Origin: DATFES01 sp035457725 | GTDB taxonomy: Bacteria > Pseudomonadota > Alphaproteobacteria > CACIAM-22H2 | Direction of reading: 5' to 3' | Length of the DNA stretch: 7,968 nucleotides | Assembly: GCA_035457725.1 (NCBI GenBank) | Contig: DATIBC010000080.1 | Location: 1-7,968 of the forward strand | Part shown: one piece after another, positions 4,639 to 7,968 of the stretch | Layout: the number at the start of each line of letters is the position of its first letter | How positions within the stretch are numbered: position 1 is the stretch's first letter | Program-made: the position numbers and the translations under genes | The notes under the pieces: generated by a model | The model's input: the letters and a program-made list of their open reading frames with translations, nothing else | What the model was told of the DNA's origin: nothing | Databases searched by the model: none

Positions 4639-5829
4639 ATGCTCCAGCTCGCGCACGCCATGAGCCAACTCGGCACCGAGACGGCGTTCGAGGTGCTCGC
4701 CCGCGCCAAGGCGCTCGAGGCGGCGGGACGCAGCATCATCAACCTCGGCATCGGTCAACCCGATTTCCGTACCCCGCCGCATATCGTTGCGGCGGCGCAA
4801 AAGGCGCTGGCCGACGGCCATCACGGCTATACGCCGGCCAACGGCATCTTACCGCTGCGCGAAGCGGTCGCCGCCGACATCCGCAAGCGCCTCGCCGTCG
4901 ACGTGAATCCCGACGACGTGCTGATCGTGCCCGGCGGCAAGGTGACGATGTTCTTTGCCATCGTCATGTTCGGCGAACCCGGCGCGGAGATCATTTACCC
5001 CAATCCGGGCTTCCCGATTTACGAGTCGGTGATCCGCTTCTCGGGCGCGACGCCGGTCGCGTTGCCGTTGCGCGAAGCGAACGGTTTCGCCTTCGACGCC
5101 GAGGAGCTTCTCGGCAAGATCACGCCGCGCACGCGGCTGATCATCATCAACAGCCCGGCCAATCCGACCGGCGGCGTCGTGCCGCGCGTGCAATTCGACA
5201 GGCTCGTCGCCGGCCTTGCGCGGCACCCCCATGTCGCGATCATGTCCGACGAGATCTACGGCCAAATGCTTTACGACGGGCGCGAGCATGTCAGCCTGCT
5301 GACCTACCCGAGCCTGCGCGAGCGGCTCATTCTGCTCGACGGGTGGAGCAAGACTTACGCCATGACCGGCTGGCGTCTCGGTTACAGCGTTTGGCCGCGC
5401 ACCCTGATCGAGCACGCGACCCGACTTGCCATCAATTGTCACTCCTGCGTCAACGCGGCGGCACAGTACGCCGGCATCGCCGCGCTCGAAGGGCCGCAAG
5501 ACGACGTGCGCAAAATGGTTGCCGCCTTCGCCGAGCGCCGCAAGGTGATCGTTGCCGAGCTCAACGCCATTCCCGGCTTCTCCTGCATCGAGCCGGGCGG
5601 AGCGTTCTATGCTTTTCCCAACATCACGCGAACCGGCAGCGCGAGTCGCCTGCTCCAGGACAAGCTGCTGAACGAGGCTGGGGTCGCGGTGCTCGCAGGT
5701 ACCAGTTTCGGTTCGTTCGGCGAAGGATATCTGCGGTTCTCCTACGCCAATTCCATCGAGAACATTCGCCAGGCCGCGCAGCGGATCGGCGAATGCCTGA
5801 GCGCTAAAAAACAGGCGGCGACTGCCTAA
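4639..5829 (+). CDS. PLP-dependent class I/II aminotransferase
   Basis: This 396-residue fold-type I aminotransferase is closest in style to bacterial aspartate aminotransferase-like enzymes. It would transfer an amino group between an amino acid and a 2-oxo acid using PLP. K238 in LDGWSKTYAMTGWRLGY is the Schiff-base lysine, and R246 follows in the conserved turn. N175 (NSPANPTGG), D204 and Y207 (SDEIYG) contact the cofactor, and R366 (GYLRFSYAN) is the carboxylate-binding arginine. The N-terminal NLGIGQPDF (35-43) and GYTPANGILPLREA (63-76) are typical. Length is normal and nothing is missing. The exact amino acid specificity (aspartate, alanine, aromatic or other) cannot be read from sequence. 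The ATG at 4639 fits a GAAGGTGGGA Shine-Dalgarno region; M8 at 4660 is an alternative. It stands alone, with its own leader and terminator, though its position before glnBA fits nitrogen metabolism. Confidence 0.93.
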   Translation: MLQLAHAMSQLGTETAFEVLARAKALEAAGRSIINLGIGQPDFRTPPHIVAAAQKALADGHHGYTPANGILPLREAVAADIRKRLAVDVNPDDVLIVPGGKVTMFFAIVMFGEPGAEIIYPNPGFPIYESVIRFSGATPVALPLREANGFAFDAEELLGKITPRTRLIIINSPANPTGGVVPRVQFDRLVAGLARHPHVAIMSDEIYGQMLYDGREHVSLLTYPSLRERLILLDGWSKTYAMTGWRLGYSVWPRTLIEHATRLAINCHSCVNAAAQYAGIAALEGPQDDVRKMVAAFAERRKVIVAELNAIPGFSCIEPGGAFYAFPNITRTGSASRLLQDKLLNEAGVAVLAGTSFGSFGEGYLRFSYANSIENIRQAAQRIGECLSAKKQAATA

Positions 5830-5854
5830 AATCTAGGCGTCTTGATAAATTTTT
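5820..5854 (+). terminator. probable terminator of the aminotransferase gene
   Basis: GAC-T-GCCTA (5820-5828) pairs with TAGGCGTC (5834-5841), giving 8 bp with one bulged T and a 5-base loop. TTGATAAATTTTT follows. The stem overlaps the TAA stop (5827-5829). The T-tract is interrupted, so termination may be partial. It separates the aminotransferase from the glnB promoter. Confidence 0.45.
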
Positions 5855-5930
5855 CGTCGTATCGTCCCTTGATACCGCCGAGCCGCAAGGAAAGCGCGCC
5901 ATTTTCAGGCACTTACCCATACCGGCGGGT

Positions 5931-5946
5931 TGGCACGTCGTGTGCA
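5931..5946 (+). promoter_or_regulatory. sigma-54 (RpoN) promoter of glnB
   Basis: TGGCACG (5931-5937), four bases, then GTGCA (5942-5946) matches TGGCACG-N4-TTGCA with one mismatch. The invariant GG and GC are exactly 12 bases apart. Transcription should start near 5957, giving a leader of about 83 bases. In alphaproteobacteria glnB is commonly transcribed from an NtrC-activated sigma-54 promoter under nitrogen limitation, which fits. Confidence 0.85.
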
Positions 5947-6016
5947 AACTCTAAACGAGGAGTGCCGCCGTCCGGCGCGCGCGAGCGAGGACTTGCGCCG
6001 CCGCGACATCTATCAG

Positions 6017-6022
6017 AGGAGG
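6017..6022 (+). promoter_or_regulatory. distant Shine-Dalgarno-like sequence of glnB
   Basis: AGGAGG ends 17 bases before the glnB ATG at 6040, further than the usual 5-10. No ATG, GTG or TTG lies in frame at the normal distance, and the PII N-terminus clearly begins at 6040. Either the spacer folds, or a weaker purine patch (GCGGA, about 6031-6035) is used. Confidence 0.4.
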
Positions 6023-6039
6023 GCGCCGACGCGGACGAC

Positions 6040-6378
6040 ATGAAGAAGATCGAAGCCATCATCAAACCGTTCAAGCTCGACGAAGTGAAGGACGCGTTGC
6101 ACGAGGTCGGCCTCAAGGGAATCACCGTCACCGAAGCGAAAGGCTTTGGGCGCCAGAAGGGCCACACCGAGCTCTATCGCGGCGCGGAGTACGTGGTCGA
6201 CTTTCTGCCCAAAGTGAAAATCGAGGTCGTGCTCGAGGACACCATGCTCGAGCGAGCCGTCGAGGCGATCCAGCGCGCCGCCCACACGGGTCGCATCGGC
6301 GACGGAAAGATCTTCGTTTCCAACATCGAGGAGGCGATCCGCATCCGCACCGGCGAACGGGGCGCCGAGGCGATCTGA
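6040..6378 (+). CDS. glnB: nitrogen regulatory protein PII (GlnB)
   Basis: At 112 residues, this is the canonical length of PII proteins, which form trimers that sense ATP/ADP and 2-oxoglutarate. It starts MKKIEAIIKPFKLDEVKDAL. The T-loop (about 37-55) has the uridylylation tyrosine Y51 in YRGAEYVVDF. The B-loop TGRIGDGKIFV (83-93) includes K90, and R101 and R103 near the C-terminus contribute to nucleotide binding. It would be uridylylated by GlnD when glutamine is low. It relays nitrogen status to the GlnE adenylyltransferase, which modifies GlnA, and to the NtrB/NtrC system. The position 85 bases before glnA, rather than next to amtB, supports GlnB over GlnK. The sigma-54 promoter upstream indicates NtrC control. 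An in-frame extension exists upstream but is not PII-like. Confidence 0.97.
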   Translation: MKKIEAIIKPFKLDEVKDALHEVGLKGITVTEAKGFGRQKGHTELYRGAEYVVDFLPKVKIEVVLEDTMLERAVEAIQRAAHTGRIGDGKIFVSNIEEAIRIRTGERGAEAI

Positions 6379-6390
6379 GACGATCGCGCG

Positions 6391-6412
6391 GCCGGGTGCA
6401 TTGGGGCCCGGC
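6391..6412 (+). other. hairpin between glnB and glnA
   Basis: GCCGGG (6391-6396) pairs perfectly with CCCGGC (6407-6412) around a 10-base loop. No T-run follows, so it does not look like a terminator. In a glnBA transcript it could help set the glnB:glnA ratio through processing or 3'-end protection, but this is only a possibility. Confidence 0.3.
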
Positions 6413-6463
6413 GGCGCTGGACCGGAGGCTCAATTTCCACCAACCAGACAGGAAGAGAAGAAC

Positions 6464-7873
6464 ATGTCCGACGCCAAAAAAGTCCTGCAGATGATCAAGG
6501 AAAAAGACGTCAAGTACGTCGACCTGCGGTTCACCGACCCGCGCGGCAAATGGCAGCACCTGGCGCACGCCATCGAAACGATCAACGAAGAGACATTCGT
6601 CGACGGGATCATGTTCGACGGCTCGTCGATCGCCGGCTGGAAAGCCATCAACGAGTCGGACATGACGCTCATCCCCGATCCGTCGACCGCGGTCATGGAC
6701 CCCTTCGCTGCGCAGCCGTCGCTCATCCTCGTCTGCGATGTTTTCGAGCCGGGCACCGGCCAGCCCTACACACGCGATCCGCGCTCGGTCGCCAAGAAGG
6801 CCGAGGCGTTCCTCAAATCCTCGGGCGCCGGCGACGTCGCCTATTTCGGCCCGGAGATCGAGTTCTTCATCTTCGACGACGTACGCTACAAGGTCGGCAT
6901 GCAAGTCGGCTATTACGAGATCGATGCCGAAGAAGGTCCATACACGAGCGATAAGAAATACGACGACGGCAACATGGGCCACCGGCCGCCGATCAAGGGC
7001 GGATATTTTCCCGTGCCGCCGGTCGACAGCGGCTCGGACATCCGCGCCGAGATGCTGACGGTGATGAAGGACATGGGCCTGCAGATCGAGAAGCACCACC
7101 ACGAAGTGGCGCCCTCGCAGCATGAGCTTGGTAACGTCTATGCGCCGCTGGTCAAGGCGGCCGACAACGTGCAGATCTACAAATATGCCTGTCACAACGT
7201 CGCCCATCAGTACGGCAAGACGGTGACGTTCATGCCGAAGCCCATCAAGGGCGACAACGGCTCGGGCATGCACGTCCACCAGTCGATCTGGCGCAAGGGC
7301 AAGCCGCTCTTCGCCGGCAATCTCTACGCCGATTTGTCGGAGACGGCGCTATTCTACATCGGCGGCATCATCAAGCACGCCAAGGCGATCAACGCCTTCA
7401 CCAATCCGCTGACCAACAGCTACAAGCGGCTGATCCCCGGCTTCGAGGCGCCGGTGCTGCTCGCCTACTCGGCGCGCAACCGCTCGGCCGCGTGCCGCAT
7501 CCCGTTCGTCGCCAGCCCGAAGGGCAAGCGCGTCGAGGTCCGCTATCCCGACCCCGGCTGCAATCCCTATCTCGGCTTCGCGGCGATGTTGATGGCCGGT
7601 CTCGACGGTATCAAGAACAAGATCCATCCCGGCGATCCGATCGACAAGAACCTCTACGACCTGCCGCCCGAGGAGCTGAAGCAGGTGCCGCAGGTCTGCG
7701 GCAGCCTGCGCGAGGCGATCGGCCATCTCGACGAGGATCGCGAGTTCTTGAAGCGCGGCGATGTCTTTTCCGATGACCTGATCGACAGCTACATCGAGCT
7801 CAAATGGGAAGAGGTCTACGCCTTCGAGCACACTCCGCACCCGATCGAGTTCCAGATGTATTACTCGGTGTGA
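6464..7873 (+). CDS. glnA: type I glutamine synthetase
   Basis: This 469-residue protein has the standard length of the GS-I dodecamer subunit. It makes glutamine from glutamate, ammonia and ATP in the cytoplasm. The N-terminal domain includes KDVKYVDLRFTDPRGKWQH and FDGSSIAGWK (D52 region). The catalytic core shows E131 and E133 in GPEIEFF (metal ligands), H270 in NGSGMHVHQS and R360 in EVRYPDP. Y398 in KNLYDLPPEE is the adenylylation target, the equivalent of Tyr397 in Escherichia coli, placing it in the GS-I-beta group regulated by GlnE. A GGAAGAGAAG sequence ends 3 bases before the ATG at 6464. It is likely transcribed with glnB from the sigma-54 promoter; I see no separate clear promoter in the 85-base gap. 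The strong hairpin at 7919-7964 ends the unit. Confidence 0.98.
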   Translation: MSDAKKVLQMIKEKDVKYVDLRFTDPRGKWQHLAHAIETINEETFVDGIMFDGSSIAGWKAINESDMTLIPDPSTAVMDPFAAQPSLILVCDVFEPGTGQPYTRDPRSVAKKAEAFLKSSGAGDVAYFGPEIEFFIFDDVRYKVGMQVGYYEIDAEEGPYTSDKKYDDGNMGHRPPIKGGYFPVPPVDSGSDIRAEMLTVMKDMGLQIEKHHHEVAPSQHELGNVYAPLVKAADNVQIYKYACHNVAHQYGKTVTFMPKPIKGDNGSGMHVHQSIWRKGKPLFAGNLYADLSETALFYIGGIIKHAKAINAFTNPLTNSYKRLIPGFEAPVLLAYSARNRSAACRIPFVASPKGKRVEVRYPDPGCNPYLGFAAMLMAGLDGIKNKIHPGDPIDKNLYDLPPEELKQVPQVCGSLREAIGHLDEDREFLKRGDVFSDDLIDSYIELKWEEVYAFEHTPHPIEFQMYYSV

Positions 7874-7918
7874 TCTGAGCGGCACCGACGGCGGACTTGT
7901 GTCTCTGATCGGCCCCCG

Positions 7919-7964
7919 AGGCCCTCGTGGTTCGACAAGCTTGCCACGAGGGCCTTTTCTTATT
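7919..7964 (+). terminator. Rho-independent terminator of glnA
   Basis: AGGCCCTCGTGG (7919-7930) and CCACGAGGGCCT (7944-7955) form a perfect 12-bp stem with a 13-base loop. TTTTCTTATT follows at 7955-7964. It starts 45 bases after the glnA stop. The loop TTCGACAAGCTTG and the arm sequence resemble a palindromic intergenic repeat found in many Hyphomicrobiales genomes (recalled, not searched). Confidence 0.9.
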
Positions 7965-7968
7965 CGCC

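Noticed and set aside
4506..5807. 433-residue + strand frame overlapping the aminotransferase
   Set aside because: It is an Arg-rich out-of-frame translation of the aminotransferase, which has all its catalytic residues in the other frame.
6128..7279. 383-residue open frame on the - strand
   Set aside because: It lies antisense to glnB and glnA. Strong codon bias in those genes creates long antisense frames.

Overview
The window looks like chromosomal DNA from a GC-rich alphaproteobacterium, most likely a Hyphomicrobiales (Rhizobiales) member of the Bradyrhizobium/Rhodopseudomonas/Xanthobacteraceae kind. This rests on GC-rich codon use, the glnB-glnA pair behind a sigma-54 promoter, the FixK/FNR-type boxes and the style of the small proteins. 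The species call is inference. Eight protein genes, all on the + strand, and one tRNA on the - strand fill most of the window, and no stretch longer than 300 bases lacks a gene.

Left part (1-3831): a host-attachment/baeRF-family protein and a zinc-dependent alcohol dehydrogenase lie 17 bases apart and are probably co-transcribed. Next come an orphan membrane protein, a protein with two CBS domains and a BON domain, and a class I SAM-dependent methyltransferase 35 bases behind it. A FixK/FNR-type box (TTGA-N6-TCAA) with a good -10 lies upstream of the CBS-BON gene. A second box overlaps the stop codon of the methyltransferase gene. Together with the gene types, this suggests a set of low-oxygen or stress-adaptation genes.

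Middle (3832-4639): a possible attenuator-like hairpin precedes a small cysteine-containing, probably secreted protein. tRNA-His(GTG) then lies on the opposite strand with its own promoter.

Right part (4639-7968): a class I/II PLP-dependent aminotransferase ends in a likely terminator. A nitrogen-control module follows: a near-consensus sigma-54 promoter, glnB (PII, uridylylation Tyr51) and glnA (type I glutamine synthetase, adenylylation Tyr398), closed by a strong 12-bp Rho-independent terminator. PII signals nitrogen status to the enzymes and regulators that control GlnA activity and NtrC, so this is a classic glnBA unit.

I do not see a novel defence, mobile or biosynthetic system. The observations most worth following are regulatory: the paired FixK/FNR-type boxes, the operator-like palindrome, the structured leaders and the small secreted protein.
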